The notes: generated by a model from the sequence alone, not told the origin. Positions 6,877 through 16,133 are shown, counted from the first letter of the stretch. The stretch: DNA of 39,472 nucleotides from Collimonas silvisoli (GCF_018305005.1 NZ_JAGQEG010000051.1:1-39472), one strand, 5' to 3'. A program made the numbers and translations.

Positions 6877-8069
6877 GTGGATGGCGAATGAAATTGAGAA
6901 TTGACTTGAGAATCGAGTTTGCCGAGGACGGTTTTCAATACGGCGCGGCCGGCGTGCGGGCGCCCCAGCGCGAGGCTGCGCTGCCGCAAGGCTTGCAGCT
7001 GTTGCGGTTGCTGCAGCAGTTGCTGGACCCGGAACGCTAGCGCGGTCAGGTCGATCGCCTTCAGCGCTGCGCCTTGTTCCAGCAGATAGTCGGCGTTGCG
7101 TTCTTCCTGGCCCGGGATCGGCGAGTGGATAATCATCGGCACGCCCATCGCCAGGCATTCGGAGGTGGTCAGGCCGCCAGGCTTGGTGATCGCCAGATCG
7201 GCGCAAGCCATCAACTGTTCCACCTGGTTGGTAAAACCGAAGGGAAACAAGCGGCCCGGCTGGGCCGCCGCCAGTTGCTGCAGATTGTTCAGCAGCGTGG
7301 CGTTTTTACCCGCCAGCGCCAGCAGCTGGAAATCATCGGGCAACGCCAGCAGCCGTTGCACGGTTTTATCGAGATCGCCGATGCCGGCGCCGCCCGACAT
7401 CATCAAGATAATCTTGCGCTCCGGGTCCAGGCCGAATTGCTGTGCGCATTGCCGGCGTTGCAGGCTGTGTCCGAACCCCGGCATGATCGGGATCCCGGTG
7501 ACGTGCACAGCGTCGGCCGCCAGCCCGCGCGCCCGCATGCGGTAAGCGATTTCTTCGGTGGCGGCAAAATAGCCCCGCATCAGCGGTTGCAGCCACATGC
7601 TGTGCAAATCGAAATCCGTGACTTGCACCCACACCGGGCAGACCACCCGCTGCTTGCCGATTTCGCGCGCCAGCAGTTCAGCCGGCAGGAAGTGGGTGCA
7701 GATGATGGCGTCCGGCGCCGCCGCCCGGATCGCAGTGCGCAAGGGACGGGTGCTGATGCGTTCGATTGCGCGCCGCAGTTTCTGGGTCGGCGAACTGCTC
7801 AACGCCTTGTCGCTTTTTTGGTAGACATAGCCCCACAGCGCGGGATGGCGGTTTACCAGATGCAGATAAAAATCGGTATATACCGCACGAAATCCGGCCG
7901 GCACAAAATCCATCGCATCCAGATGGATCGCTTCGGCATCCGGGAATTCGGCGGCGGCGTAGGCTTTGAGCGCCTCGGCGGCGCGCATGTGGCCGGCCCC
8001 GGCGGATACGCTTAGCAGCAATAATTTGCGGGGGCGCGGCAGTTTGGCGGCAGCGCCCAAAGGCGGCAC
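6873..8069 (-). CDS. MGDG-synthase-like glycosyltransferase (GT28/MurG-like)
   Basis: A 398-residue GT-B glycosyltransferase of the monogalactosyldiacylglycerol synthase / processive diacylglycerol glucosyltransferase / MurG group. The N-terminal domain carries the loop LLSVSAGAGHMRAAEALKAY typical of the MGDG_synth family. The C-terminal domain has the nucleotide-sugar site (KPGGLTTSECLAMGVPMI, then PGQEERNADYL). The expected reaction is transfer of a hexose from a UDP-sugar to a lipid acceptor at the inner face of the membrane. The start appears to be GTG at 8069: there is no in-frame ATG before the glycine loop, and a stop lies a short way upstream. No clear Shine-Dalgarno is visible. It is coupled by ATGA overlap to the membrane protein gene downstream. 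Sugar and acceptor cannot be told from the sequence. Confidence 0.88.
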   Translation of the reverse strand: MPPLGAAAKLPRPRKLLLLSVSAGAGHMRAAEALKAYAAAEFPDAEAIHLDAMDFVPAGFRAVYTDFYLHLVNRHPALWGYVYQKSDKALSSSPTQKLRRAIERISTRPLRTAIRAAAPDAIICTHFLPAELLAREIGKQRVVCPVWVQVTDFDLHSMWLQPLMRGYFAATEEIAYRMRARGLAADAVHVTGIPIMPGFGHSLQRRQCAQQFGLDPERKIILMMSGGAGIGDLDKTVQRLLALPDDFQLLALAGKNATLLNNLQQLAAAQPGRLFPFGFTNQVEQLMACADLAITKPGGLTTSECLAMGVPMIIHSPIPGQEERNADYLLEQGAALKAIDLTALAFRVQQLLQQPQQLQALRQRSLALGRPHAGRAVLKTVLGKLDSQVNSQFHSPST

Positions 8070-8198
8070 ATTTTCTGGCTTATGAATAATAGGCTCCGGC
8101 CGTTATAGGTTTACTGCCGGTAATGCAAAAGTGACCACTTTCAAGCATACTCCTGGCAATCTGCATTCGGATTTTTACACTAGGCGATTGCCCAATCC

Positions 8199-8223
8199 CG
8201 CTGATGATAGGGATAAATCAGCG
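8199..8223. promoter_or_regulatory. Inverted repeat upstream of the EamA transporter gene
   Basis: CGCTGAT (8199-8205), 11-nt spacer, ATCAGCG (8217-8223) lies 55 nt before the transporter start, in the 208-nt region divergent with the glycosyltransferase gene. It is a possible operator with no assigned regulator. Confidence 0.3.
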
Positions 8224-8277
8224 CTGAGTAAAATGACATTTATGACAAACAATCCCCGTCTCTGAAAGACTGAAAAA

Positions 8278-9177
8278 ATGCCTGTTACTCGCAAACCGCT
8301 GGACGGTTTGGCCATGAGCCTGATGTTAATCCTGTGCCTGTGCTGGGGCTTGCAACAAGTAGCAATCAAAGTGGCGGCGCCGAGCATCTCGCCGATTTTG
8401 CAAAACGGCCTGCGTTCGGCTGTGGCGGCGCTGCTGGTGAGCGGCCTGATGTGGTGGCGCGGCAGTAAATTTTCCCTGACCGACGGCACCTTCTGGCCAG
8501 GCCTGGCGACCGGTTTGCTGTTTGCCGGGGAATTCCTGTGCGTCTCGGTCGGCTTGAACTACACCACGGCTTCGCACATCTCGGTATTCGTCTACACCGC
8601 GCCGATTTTCACTGTGCTGGGCCTGCACTGGCTGGTGCCGGGCGAGCGTTTCGGCGTCACCCAATGGCTGGGGGTGAGCGCTGCATTTGCCGGGATTGCG
8701 GTGGCGTTTGCCGGCGGCTTTGAAGCTGGCTCAGGCTTCAACCGGAGCTTGATCGGCGATGCGCTGGGAGTGCTGGCCGCCGTATTCTGGGCCGCCACCA
8801 CCATCATGATCAAGCGCAGCGTCCTCACCAATACCGCGCCCAGCATGACTTTGTGGTACCAACTGGCGGTTGCCGCACTGACGCTGCCATTGGTGGCCCT
8901 GGTCTCGGGGCAGACCGAAGTCGCGCCGTTGAGCGGCATCATGTGGGTGAGCCTGGTGTTCCAGTCCTTGATCGTCGCTTTCGGCAGCTTCCTGGCCTGG
9001 TTCTGGATGTTGCGCCGCTACCTGGCTTCGCGGCTGACCGTGTTTTCCTTCCTGACGCCTTTGTTCGGCGTCAGTTTCGGCGTGCTGCTGCTGGATGATC
9101 CGGTTGGCTTGCCGTTTGTATTCGGCGCCTTGCTGGTGTTGAGCGGGATTGTGCTGGTGAACTGGCAAAGTAAATAA
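8278..9177 (+). CDS. EamA/DMT-family transporter
   Basis: A 299-residue inner-membrane transporter of the drug/metabolite superfamily. It has the usual ten-helix layout in two EamA halves. The first half shows LCWGLQQVAIKVAAPSISP and SVGLNYTTASHISVFVYT, and the second shows LGVLAAVFWAATTIMIKR and TVFSFLTPLFGVSFGVLLL. These proteins usually export amino acids or other metabolites; the substrate is not readable here. Start ATG at 8278, with a weak upstream purine run as the only ribosome site. It is a single gene closed by a strong bidirectional terminator at 9179-9214. Confidence 0.9.
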   Translation: MPVTRKPLDGLAMSLMLILCLCWGLQQVAIKVAAPSISPILQNGLRSAVAALLVSGLMWWRGSKFSLTDGTFWPGLATGLLFAGEFLCVSVGLNYTTASHISVFVYTAPIFTVLGLHWLVPGERFGVTQWLGVSAAFAGIAVAFAGGFEAGSGFNRSLIGDALGVLAAVFWAATTIMIKRSVLTNTAPSMTLWYQLAVAALTLPLVALVSGQTEVAPLSGIMWVSLVFQSLIVAFGSFLAWFWMLRRYLASRLTVFSFLTPLFGVSFGVLLLDDPVGLPFVFGALLVLSGIVLVNWQSK

Positions 9178-9178
9178 A

Positions 9179-9214
9179 AATGCGGGTTAACAGCGCTCAC
9201 TGTTAACCCGCATT
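9179..9214. terminator. Bidirectional intrinsic terminator (15-bp perfect stem)
   Basis: AATGCGGGTTAACAG (9179-9193), loop CGCTCA, CTGTTAACCCGCATT (9200-9214). It lies between convergent genes. The A-run before it serves as a T-run for the leftward transcript, while on the right only AAATTT follows. A second, smaller hairpin, GACCCGC/GCGGGTC with a six-A loop, sits at 9224-9243. Confidence 0.8.
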
Positions 9215-9258
9215 AAATTTGGCGACCCGCAAAAAAGCGGGTCAAACCCACAAAGTTC

Positions 9259-9855
9259 TTAGGCTTTGAAAGTTCCTTCAGAAACCAAGGCTTGCAAAGG
9301 CAAGCGCGGGCTTGGTTCTTCCTTGGCGCGCAAACCTTCCGGCAACATGGCTTTATCGCCGATCTTGCCGATGGCGACTGCGGCTTCAATCGCGAAATTG
9401 GCCGGTACGCCCAGCTCGGTGCGGGTTTTTTCCTTGTCGAAGCCAGCCATGCCGTGTGCGTGCCAGCCGGACAAGCTGGCTTGCAGCGCCAGGTAACCCC
9501 AGGCTGAACCGGCGTCGAACGAGTGGGTTGGCGCCGGCAATTCTTCGCTGCTGCCCGGTGGCGCAAAGGTGGTTTTCGACAAAACGATCACCAGCGCCGC
9601 TGCGTTTTCCGCCCAGCTGCGGTTGAAGTCGTTGAGCAGGCCCAGCAGCTTGGTCCAGTGCGGTGTGCCGCGCCGCGCGAAGACGAAACGCCAAGGTTGC
9701 GAATTGTAGGACGATGGCGCCCAGCGTGCCGCTTCCAGGACGGTCAGCAATTCTTGCTCGGAGATTTGGTCATTGGCATAGGCGCGTGGCGACCAGCGGC
9801 TGAGGAATTGCGGATGGGCCGGATGATCGGCTACGCGTGGCGTGGACTGGGTCAT
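9259..9855 (-). CDS. Nitroreductase-family flavoprotein
   Basis: A 198-residue protein of the FMN-dependent nitroreductase fold. The N-terminal signature SRWSPRAYANDQISEQEL is followed by ARWAPSSYNSQPWRFVF, which contributes to FMN phosphate binding. The end has AIGKIGDKAMLPEGLRAKEEP. Such enzymes use NAD(P)H to reduce nitro compounds or quinones; the physiological substrate is unknown. The start is the ATG at 9855, which has AGGAA 6 nt upstream, although the frame stays open further left. It is divergent from argS across about 290 nt. Confidence 0.9.
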   Translation of the reverse strand: MTQSTPRVADHPAHPQFLSRWSPRAYANDQISEQELLTVLEAARWAPSSYNSQPWRFVFARRGTPHWTKLLGLLNDFNRSWAENAAALVIVLSKTTFAPPGSSEELPAPTHSFDAGSAWGYLALQASLSGWHAHGMAGFDKEKTRTELGVPANFAIEAAVAIGKIGDKAMLPEGLRAKEEPSPRLPLQALVSEGTFKA

Positions 9856-10035
9856 GAAGATTCCTGTATATAAATAAGCAAGGCAAAATCGGTACGGTCG
9901 GAAGTATGTCAGAAGCGCTCCGGCCAAGGTGTTGCATATTAGCAGCAGTTTTTGATGCTTGCAGAGTGCGGCCGGATTTGCGGGACGTCGTGCTCTGCCC
10001 GGGCAAACCGGGTGAAGATTGCCCCGCCAAGCCGG

Positions 10036-10041
10036 TATAAT
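10036..10041 (+). promoter_or_regulatory. Possible -10 element for argS
   Basis: A perfect TATAAT hexamer lies 105 nt before the argS start, in the divergent intergenic region. No good -35 is found 16-18 nt upstream. An 8-bp palindrome GCCCGGGC lies at 9997-10004. Weak call. Confidence 0.3.
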
Positions 10042-10145
10042 CGGCAATAATCATGGCTGCCTTGACGCCGTCCAAGAGATTGAACGGTTTCATAGATTTT
10101 TCGCATTAATCCAGTACGGCCTCCGTATAACTGACTACCTATCCT

Positions 10146-11894
10146 ATGCTTGCACCACAGAAACAACAGATCATCGACCTTTTCAACGCTGCCTTGCAGC
10201 CGATTATTGCCGGCACCGAGCTGCTGCCGACGGTGACGCTGGAGCGTCCACGCGATCCTTCGCACGGCGACGTCGCCTGCAATATCGCCATGCAACTGGC
10301 CAAGCCGCTGAAAAAAAATCCGCGTGAACTGGCGCAAGCTCTGGTAGCCGCCGTGCTGGCAGGCGCCGAGCATGGCAATCTGATCGAAACCGCGGAAATC
10401 GCCGGCCCCGGTTTTATCAACCTGCGCCTGACCGCGGCGGCCAAGCAGCAAGTGGTCAAGACTGTGCTGCAAGAGGCGGCTGACTACGGCAAGAGCCAGC
10501 TCGGCGCCGGTAAAAAAGTGCTGGTCGAGTTTGTTTCCGCCAATCCGACCGGGCCTTTGCATGTGGGGCATGGCCGCCAGGGCGCGCTGGGCGACGCCAT
10601 GTCGGCCCTGTTCGAGATACAAGGTTTCGATGTCATCCGCGAGTTTTACTACAACGACGCCGGGGTTCAGATCGCTACCCTGGCGACTTCGGTCCAGGCC
10701 CGTGCCAACGGCTTCAAGCCGGGCGACGCCGCATGGCCGGAGAGCGCCTACAACGGCGATTATATTGCCGATATTGCACAGGATTTCCTGGCCAGGAAGA
10801 CGGTAGCCGCCAGCGATGGCGAACCGGTCACCGCCAGCGGCGACATCGGCGATGTCGAGTCGATCCGCAAATTCGCCGTTGCCTACCTGCGCCGTGAGCA
10901 GGATCTGGATTTGCAGGCCTTCGGCGTCAAATTCGACAACTATTATCTGGAAACGTCGCTGTACAAGGACGGCAAGGTCAATGCCGCAGTCGAGGCATTG
11001 ATCGCTGCCGGCGTTACCTATGAACTGGATGGCGCATTGTGGCTGCGCACCACCGACTACGGCGACGACAAAGACCGCGTGATGAAGAAGACCGACGGCA
11101 CTTACACCTACTTCGTGCCCGACGTTGCCTACCACATCGTTAAATGGCAGCGCGGTTTTGGCAAGGTCATCAATGTCCAGGGCAGCGACCACCATGGCAC
11201 GATCGCGCGGGTGCGCGCCGGCCTGCAAGCCGTCAACCTGGGGATTCCGCAAGGCTATCCCGACTACGTGCTGCACAAGATGGTGACCGTGATGAAGCAC
11301 GGCGAGGAAGTGAAGATTTCCAAGCGCGCCGGTTCCTACGTCACGCTGCGCGACCTGATCGAATGGTCGGCTGGTGAAGACAGCGCTGCGGCGGATGGTG
11401 CGCCGGACAGCCCGCGCGATCTGACCCGCGGCCGCGACGCCGTGCGCTTTTTCCTGATTTCGCGCAAGGCCGATACCGAATTTGTGTTCGATGTCGATCT
11501 GGCGCTGGCCAAATCCGACGAAAATCCGGTCTATTACGTACAGTACGCCCATGCCCGCATCTGTTCGGTGCTGGCGCAATGGACCGGCGACGAAGCCTGC
11601 CTGAGCACGGTCGACCTGAGCCCGCTGACCGCACCGCGCGAGGCCAGCCTGCTGGCCAAGCTGGCCGAATATCCGGATATGCTGCAGCATGCGCTGGAAG
11701 AGCTGGGGCCGCATCAGGTCGCGTTTTATCTGCGCGATTTGGCGGGCGAGCTGCATAGCTACTACAATGCTGAGCGGGTCTTGGTGGACGATGAGGCGCT
11801 CAAGATGGCGCGCCTTGCCTTGATGTACGCAACCCGCCAGGTATTGCGCAACGGCTTGGCGCTGATCGGCGTATCGGCCCCTGCCCGTATGTGA
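10146..11894 (+). CDS. argS: Arginyl-tRNA synthetase
   Basis: A 582-residue class I aminoacyl-tRNA synthetase that charges tRNA-Arg in the cytoplasm. An N-terminal Add-1 domain (about residues 5-95, with [13 protein letters not shown]) precedes the catalytic core. The HIGH-type motif is [14 protein letters not shown] at about 132-145, and the KMSKS position reads VKISKRAG, as is usual in ArgRS, which often lacks the canonical lysine motif. The C-terminal DALR anticodon-binding domain holds [13 protein letters not shown]. Length matches the family. Start ATG at 10146, upstream of an otherwise clean frame. An SPOR-domain gene follows 84 nt downstream in the same direction, an order seen in related betaproteobacteria. 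Confidence 0.97.
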   Translation: MLAPQKQQIIDLFNAALQPIIAGTELLPTVTLERPRDPSHGDVACNIAMQLAKPLKKNPRELAQALVAAVLAGAEHGNLIETAEIAGPGFINLRLTAAAKQQVVKTVLQEAADYGKSQLGAGKKVLVEFVSANPTGPLHVGHGRQGALGDAMSALFEIQGFDVIREFYYNDAGVQIATLATSVQARANGFKPGDAAWPESAYNGDYIADIAQDFLARKTVAASDGEPVTASGDIGDVESIRKFAVAYLRREQDLDLQAFGVKFDNYYLETSLYKDGKVNAAVEALIAAGVTYELDGALWLRTTDYGDDKDRVMKKTDGTYTYFVPDVAYHIVKWQRGFGKVINVQGSDHHGTIARVRAGLQAVNLGIPQGYPDYVLHKMVTVMKHGEEVKISKRAGSYVTLRDLIEWSAGEDSAAADGAPDSPRDLTRGRDAVRFFLISRKADTEFVFDVDLALAKSDENPVYYVQYAHARICSVLAQWTGDEACLSTVDLSPLTAPREASLLAKLAEYPDMLQHALEELGPHQVAFYLRDLAGELHSYYNAERVLVDDEALKMARLALMYATRQVLRNGLALIGVSAPARM

Positions 11895-11924
11895 TCATAT
11901 GTAATGCGAATCTAGAATCGGCGA

Positions 11925-11947
11925 TCTCTGGCGGTAGCCGCCAGAGA
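11925..11947. other. Perfect 10-bp hairpin between argS and the SPOR gene
   Basis: TCTCTGGCGG (11925-11934), loop TAG, CCGCCAGAGA (11938-11947). There is no T-tract after it, so it is not a typical intrinsic terminator. It may stabilise or attenuate the argS transcript end. Confidence 0.45.
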
Positions 11948-11978
11948 CGGCCAGTAACCAGGATGTCATTGGGGAAGT

Positions 11979-12692
11979 ATGAGCAAACTTAACAACAAGC
12001 AAGCTGGCGGTACCTTACTGGGCCTGATTTTCGGCCTGATCATCGGATTGGCGATTGCCGTCGTGGTGGCGATCATGATTACCAAGACGCCGACACCTTT
12101 TACCAACAAGACTGCAAAAGCCGACAAAGCGCCGGACGCCATCACCGCGCCAACCGCTGCGGCGCCAGCATCGCCAGCGACTGCGCCATCTAACGCCGAT
12201 CAGTTGCCGGATCCGAACAAATCGCTCTACGGTAACAAGGATGCGGCGAAGGAAGCCGCCAAGGCGTTTGCCCCGCCGGCGCCGACAGCAGAAGGTGCTC
12301 CGCCAACCGCGGCCGCCGAGAAAAAGCTGGACGCCCTGGTCGCCAAAGCGCAGGACAAGCCGGCCCCTATCGTCGACAAATCCATCGCCGACAAGACCAA
12401 GAAAGTGGCCGGCGATATCGCCGAAGCCAAAACCAAAGCTGCAGCTGCCGACGATAACTGGATTTATTTCCTGCAGGTCGGCGCCTTCCGCGAGCAGGCT
12501 GAAGCCGAAAGCGCCAAGGCCAGACTGGCTTTGATGGGTTTCGAGGCGAAGATCAGCGAACGCCAGGCCGATACCGGTTCCTTGTATCGGGTACGGGTGG
12601 GACCGTTTAATCAGTTGGAAACAATGAACCGGATACGCGGGAAGTTGTCAGATAACGGCGTTAATGCAGCAGTGGTGCGGGCTGCGAAATAA
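11979..12692 (+). CDS. SPOR-domain (FtsN-like) cell-envelope protein
   Basis: A 237-residue bitopic membrane protein. A short cytoplasmic start precedes one membrane helix (about residues 10-34, GLIFGLIIGLAIAVVVAIMI). A long Ala/Pro/Lys-rich linker follows to about 150, and then a C-terminal SPOR domain (WIYFLQVGAFREQAEAESAK through SLYRVRVGPF). SPOR domains bind denuded peptidoglycan at the division septum. This architecture is that of FtsN-like proteins, so a role in cell division is likely but the exact FtsN identity is not proven. It lies between argS and dsbA. Confidence 0.88.
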   Translation: MSKLNNKQAGGTLLGLIFGLIIGLAIAVVVAIMITKTPTPFTNKTAKADKAPDAITAPTAAAPASPATAPSNADQLPDPNKSLYGNKDAAKEAAKAFAPPAPTAEGAPPTAAAEKKLDALVAKAQDKPAPIVDKSIADKTKKVAGDIAEAKTKAAAADDNWIYFLQVGAFREQAEAESAKARLALMGFEAKISERQADTGSLYRVRVGPFNQLETMNRIRGKLSDNGVNAAVVRAAK

Positions 12693-12762
12693 AAGACCCC
12701 TGGCAGTATGTCCTGCTGCGTAGGTAAAAAATCAAACATTTTTCATTTCGATAGGATATCTC

Positions 12763-13518
12763 ATGCGTTTTTTTCAAAAAGCCTTGGCTGTCGCTGGTCT
12801 TAGTCTGAGTTTCGGCCTGGTTGCCGCCAGCGCAGGCGCATCGCCGGCTAATCCGGTCGCCGGCACAGAATACAAAGTTCTCGACAATCCACAGCCGACC
12901 GATTCCTGGCTGGGGAAAAAAGTCGAAGTGACAGAATTTTTTGGATATTTCTGCCCGCATTGCAATGCGCTCGAACCTGCGTTGGAAGACTGGATCGCAA
13001 AACAAGGCGACAAGATCTCTGTGAAACGCGTGCCGGTCGACTTCTCTATCGATCCTGTGCACCCGGACCCGCAGGCAAAATCACCCTATTTGCCGCAGAA
13101 AAAGCTGTACTACACGCTGGAAGCCATGGGCAAGCTGCCCGAGATGCACAAGAAGGTCTTTAACGCGATCCACGTGCAACGCCAGCGGCTGGATAAAGAT
13201 GACGCCGTCATCGATTTCGCGGTCAAGCAAGGTCTCGATAAAGCCAAGTTTCTGGATATCTACAATTCATTCGCTGTGCAAACCAAAGTGACCCGCGCCG
13301 CCCAGCTGCAAAATGCTTACAAGGTGGACGGCGTGCCGATGCTGGTGGTTGACGGTCGTTACGTGACTTCGCCATCGATAGTCGGCGCTACGCCTGGCGC
13401 CGGCGATAACGAACCGGCTTTGTTCAAGTCGACCCTGCAAGTGATGGATGGCCTGGTAGCCAAGGCTGCTGCGGAAAAGGGCAAGACAGCAGCGCCGGTG
13501 ACAACCGCCAAGAAGTAA
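12763..13518 (+). CDS. dsbA: Periplasmic thiol:disulfide oxidoreductase DsbA
   Basis: A 251-residue secreted protein. A signal peptide of about 26 residues (MRFFQKALAVAGLSLSFG, cleavage near ASAGA) precedes a DsbA-type thioredoxin fold. The active site is C64-P-H-C67 in GYFCPHCNALEP, the classic DsbA CPHC dipeptide. The cis-proline loop is present as VDGVPMLVVDGRY. It introduces disulfides into periplasmic proteins and is reoxidised by DsbB. Start ATG at 12763, with AGGATAT upstream. The C terminus has an Ala/Lys-rich tail. Closed by hairpins at 13543-13611. Confidence 0.95.
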   Translation: MRFFQKALAVAGLSLSFGLVAASAGASPANPVAGTEYKVLDNPQPTDSWLGKKVEVTEFFGYFCPHCNALEPALEDWIAKQGDKISVKRVPVDFSIDPVHPDPQAKSPYLPQKKLYYTLEAMGKLPEMHKKVFNAIHVQRQRLDKDDAVIDFAVKQGLDKAKFLDIYNSFAVQTKVTRAAQLQNAYKVDGVPMLVVDGRYVTSPSIVGATPGAGDNEPALFKSTLQVMDGLVAKAAAEKGKTAAPVTTAKK

Positions 13519-13542
13519 GTAAGAAATAAGCAAAATAGATGA

Positions 13543-13561
13543 GCTGACCGCCACGGTCAGC
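13543..13561. other. Hairpin after dsbA
   Basis: GCTGACCG (13543-13550), CCA loop, CGGTCAGC (13554-13561). A perfect 8-bp stem without a T-tract, lying just before a proper terminator. Confidence 0.5.
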
Positions 13562-13580
13562 CGCTAGCAGACGTTGAAAA

Positions 13581-13611
13581 GTCCGCCACTCGCAAGAGGG
13601 CGGGCTTTTTT
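13581..13611 (+). terminator. Rho-independent terminator of dsbA
   Basis: GTCCGCC pairs with GGCGGGC (one G-U), then CTC/GAG closes a GCAA tetraloop with one bulged A. Six T residues follow (13606-13611). Confidence 0.85.
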
Positions 13612-13646
13612 ATCGCGGTTTGGCTAAATTCAGATTGAGCGCTTCC

Positions 13647-14432
13647 ATGAAACGTGTATTCATCACCGGCGCTTCCAGCGGCATCGGCGCCGCCCTCGCG
13701 CAATACTATGCGGAGCAGGGTGCAACGCTGGGGCTGGTGGCCAGGCGCCAGGCAGTGCTGGAGCAGTTGCTGGCAGGCTTGCCGCATCCGGAACGGCATC
13801 GCCTGTATGCGCTGGATGTCAACGATCACGCCGCACTGACCGCTGCCGCCGAAGATTTCATCGCGGCTGGAGATGGCGTCGATGTGGTGATCGCCAGTGC
13901 CGGGATTTCGCACGGCACTTTGACCGAACATGCAGAAGACCAGCCCGTGTTCGAACAAGTCTTTGCCACCAATGTGCTGGCGACGGTTGCCACTTTTACG
14001 CCGTTTATCGCCACCATGAAACGGCAGGCCAAAGCCGGGCAAACCGATTTACGGCTGGTCGGAGTCGGCAGCGTGGCCGGGATTCGCGGCTTGCCTGGGG
14101 CAGGCGCCTACAGCGGCTCGAAGGCGGCGCTGATCGCTTACTGCGAATCGCTCAGGGTGGAATTGCGCGCCAGCGGCATCAAGGTGGTCACCATCGTTCC
14201 AGGTTATATCGACACCCCCATGACCCAGATCAATCGCTACAAGATGCCGTTCCTGATGCCGGTGCGGCAGTTCGCCGCCAAAGCCGGCGCTGCGGTTGCG
14301 CGCGGCAGCAGCTATCAGGTGATCCCGTGGCAGATGGGGATGGTCGCCAAATTGCTGCGGCTGTTGCCGAACTGGTTATACGATCTGGCATTTTCAAGAG
14401 CGCCACACAAGGCGCGCAAAACTACGGACTGA
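13647..14432 (+). CDS. Short-chain dehydrogenase/reductase
   Basis: A 261-residue classical SDR. The NAD(P) glycine motif TGASSGIG is at about residues 7-14. The catalytic tetrad elements are visible as GVGSVAG (Ser) and YSGSK (Tyr and Lys). The usual NNAG block reads IASAG, a tolerated variant. The start is the ATG at 13647, so that the Rossmann fold begins directly (MKRVFITGAS); an in-frame ATG at 13620 would add nine residues and sits near the upstream terminator. A LysE-type exporter gene follows 9 nt after the stop, so the two are probably co-transcribed. Substrate unknown. Confidence 0.88.
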   Translation: MKRVFITGASSGIGAALAQYYAEQGATLGLVARRQAVLEQLLAGLPHPERHRLYALDVNDHAALTAAAEDFIAAGDGVDVVIASAGISHGTLTEHAEDQPVFEQVFATNVLATVATFTPFIATMKRQAKAGQTDLRLVGVGSVAGIRGLPGAGAYSGSKAALIAYCESLRVELRASGIKVVTIVPGYIDTPMTQINRYKMPFLMPVRQFAAKAGAAVARGSSYQVIPWQMGMVAKLLRLLPNWLYDLAFSRAPHKARKTTD

Positions 14433-14441
14433 TCAGAGCTT

Positions 14442-15065
14442 ATGGACTTTCACAATTTTTTCTTATTCGTATTGACGGAATTTGCGCTGTCGGCGTCGCC
14501 GGGGCCGGCGGTCATGCTGGTGGTTGCCTACGGCATCACGGTTGGCTGGAAGAAGGCGATTTTCGCCATTCTGGGCATACTCACCGCCAATGCGATTTAT
14601 TTCACCATTTCCGCGACCGGCCTGGGCGCCTTGATCGTCGCCTCGCATACCTTGTTCAGCGTGGTCAAATGGCTGGGCGTGGCTTACCTGGCTTATCTGG
14701 GTTTGTCCGCAATCTTTGGCCGGCCTTCGCCGATTACCGCCTCCAAACTGGATAGCCGCAACGCCTCCGGCTGGAAAATCTGGTTCAGCGGCCTGACTTT
14801 GCAACTGGCCAATCCCAAGGCGCTGATTTTTTTCATCGCCATCTTGCCGCAATTTCTCAATCCCGCCGCCAACGTACCGTTGCAAATGATCTGGCTGGCG
14901 GCCGGTTCGATTATTCCGGAGTTCTTTATCCTGACCGGCTACGCCGTGCTGGCGGGGAAAATGCAAACCGTCGCCACCCGCCCGAGTTTTGCCCGGATTA
15001 CCGACCGCGTCGCCGGCAGCCTGATGCTGGCGGTAGCGATGATCGTGGCGGCGATACAGCAGTAA
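14442..15065 (+). CDS. LysE/RhtB-family exporter
   Basis: A 207-residue membrane protein with about six hydrophobic segments. It carries the LysE-family N-terminal signature FALSASPGPAVMLVVAYGI, followed by GWKKAIFAILGILTANAIYF, and the mid-protein block LQLANPKALIFFIAILPQF. Family members export amino acids or homoserine lactone-like compounds. It lies directly behind the SDR gene and ends 3 nt from the stop of the convergent MBL hydrolase gene, with no terminator between. Confidence 0.9.
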   Translation: MDFHNFFLFVLTEFALSASPGPAVMLVVAYGITVGWKKAIFAILGILTANAIYFTISATGLGALIVASHTLFSVVKWLGVAYLAYLGLSAIFGRPSPITASKLDSRNASGWKIWFSGLTLQLANPKALIFFIAILPQFLNPAANVPLQMIWLAAGSIIPEFFILTGYAVLAGKMQTVATRPSFARITDRVAGSLMLAVAMIVAAIQQ

Positions 15066-15068
15066 TTT

Positions 15069-16133
15069 CTACGCGAGGCTGAAACGGTAAACCTGGTCCG
15101 CATCCAGCCGCCGTTTCAGTGCGCCGTCAAACCACAGCTTATGCAAATGCGCCAGCGCCTCGCCCAGAGCGAAAGTCATTTGATGCGCATCCAGCGGCCG
15201 GCGGAACATGATCGGCACGATATCGCTGGCCGAGCGCGGCGTGGCGCAGGCTTCCAGCACTTCGGCCAGCCGCTCGCGATGATGCTGCTGCAACTGGTCG
15301 ATACGGATCTGCAAACCGCGGAACGGCTTGCCGTGCGACGGTAGCACCAGTGTCTCGGTGGGCAGGGCGCGGTATTTTTCCAGCGAATCGATGTATTGCT
15401 GGACCGGGTTGGATTCCGGTTCGATCGCGAACACCGAGACATTGGTGGAAATCCGCGGCAGCACCATATCGCCTGAAATCAACAGCTCCAGATCGGCGCA
15501 ATACAGCGCCACATGTTCCGGCGCATGGCCGAAGCCGGTGATCACGCGCCATTGATGCTGGCCGATGCGCAGCTGTTGCTGGTCGGCCAGCCGATGATAG
15601 GCCAGCGGCACCGCCGGCACCATGGTCGGATAGTAGGATTTGCGCTGAGCCACCTTGGCGATGACTTCCGGATCGTGCATGCCGTGTTGCTGAAAATGCG
15701 GCAACGCCGCGCTGCCGTCGGCGCCAGACAGTGCCGCCGACATGATGCGCGCCGAAAAATATTCGCCGCCGCTCATCCATAACGGCGCTTGCCAGCGGCT
15801 GCACAGCCAGTCGGCCAGGCCGACGTGGTCCGGATGGCAATGGGTGACCAGCACCCGCAGCACCGGCAAGCCGCGCAGCTGGGTGGCGAAAATGACATCC
15901 CAGGCGGCGCGCGTGGCGTCGTTGGCGATCCCGCAATCGACGATAGTCCAGCCGTGCTTGACGCCGTCGTCAGTCTCTATGCTGTCTTCCAGCAACCATA
16001 AATTGATATGGTCCAGCGCAAATGGCAAAGCCATCCGCAGCCAGCGTACGCCAGGCGCGACTTCGAGGGTAGCGCCGCCGGCCGGCAAGTTGTCGCCGAA
16101 GGCGTAGCTGAGCTGGGCTTCGAGTGCATTCAT
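15069..16133 (-). CDS. MBL-fold metallo-hydrolase
   Basis: A 354-residue metallo-beta-lactamase-fold protein. The metal-binding signature is VTHCHPDHVGLADW (HxHxDH), with the further ligands in GFGHAPEHVALY (His), LISGDMVLP (Asp) and LPSHGKPF (His). The C-terminal 80 or so residues look like the winged-helix extension of LACTB2-type hydrolases. Substrate unknown; thioester or phosphoester hydrolysis is possible. Start ATG at 16133, with AGGAA 8 nt upstream. A 347-nt AT-rich region precedes it. Confidence 0.88.
   Translation of the reverse strand: MNALEAQLSYAFGDNLPAGGATLEVAPGVRWLRMALPFALDHINLWLLEDSIETDDGVKHGWTIVDCGIANDATRAAWDVIFATQLRGLPVLRVLVTHCHPDHVGLADWLCSRWQAPLWMSGGEYFSARIMSAALSGADGSAALPHFQQHGMHDPEVIAKVAQRKSYYPTMVPAVPLAYHRLADQQQLRIGQHQWRVITGFGHAPEHVALYCADLELLISGDMVLPRISTNVSVFAIEPESNPVQQYIDSLEKYRALPTETLVLPSHGKPFRGLQIRIDQLQQHHRERLAEVLEACATPRSASDIVPIMFRRPLDAHQMTFALGEALAHLHKLWFDGALKRRLDADQVYRFSLA

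Noticed and set aside
9939-11756. 605-codon leftward open frame across argS
   Set aside because: It is the antisense shadow of argS in high-GC DNA. The translation is rich in His, Arg, Gln and Gly without any domain, and argS on the other strand is certain.
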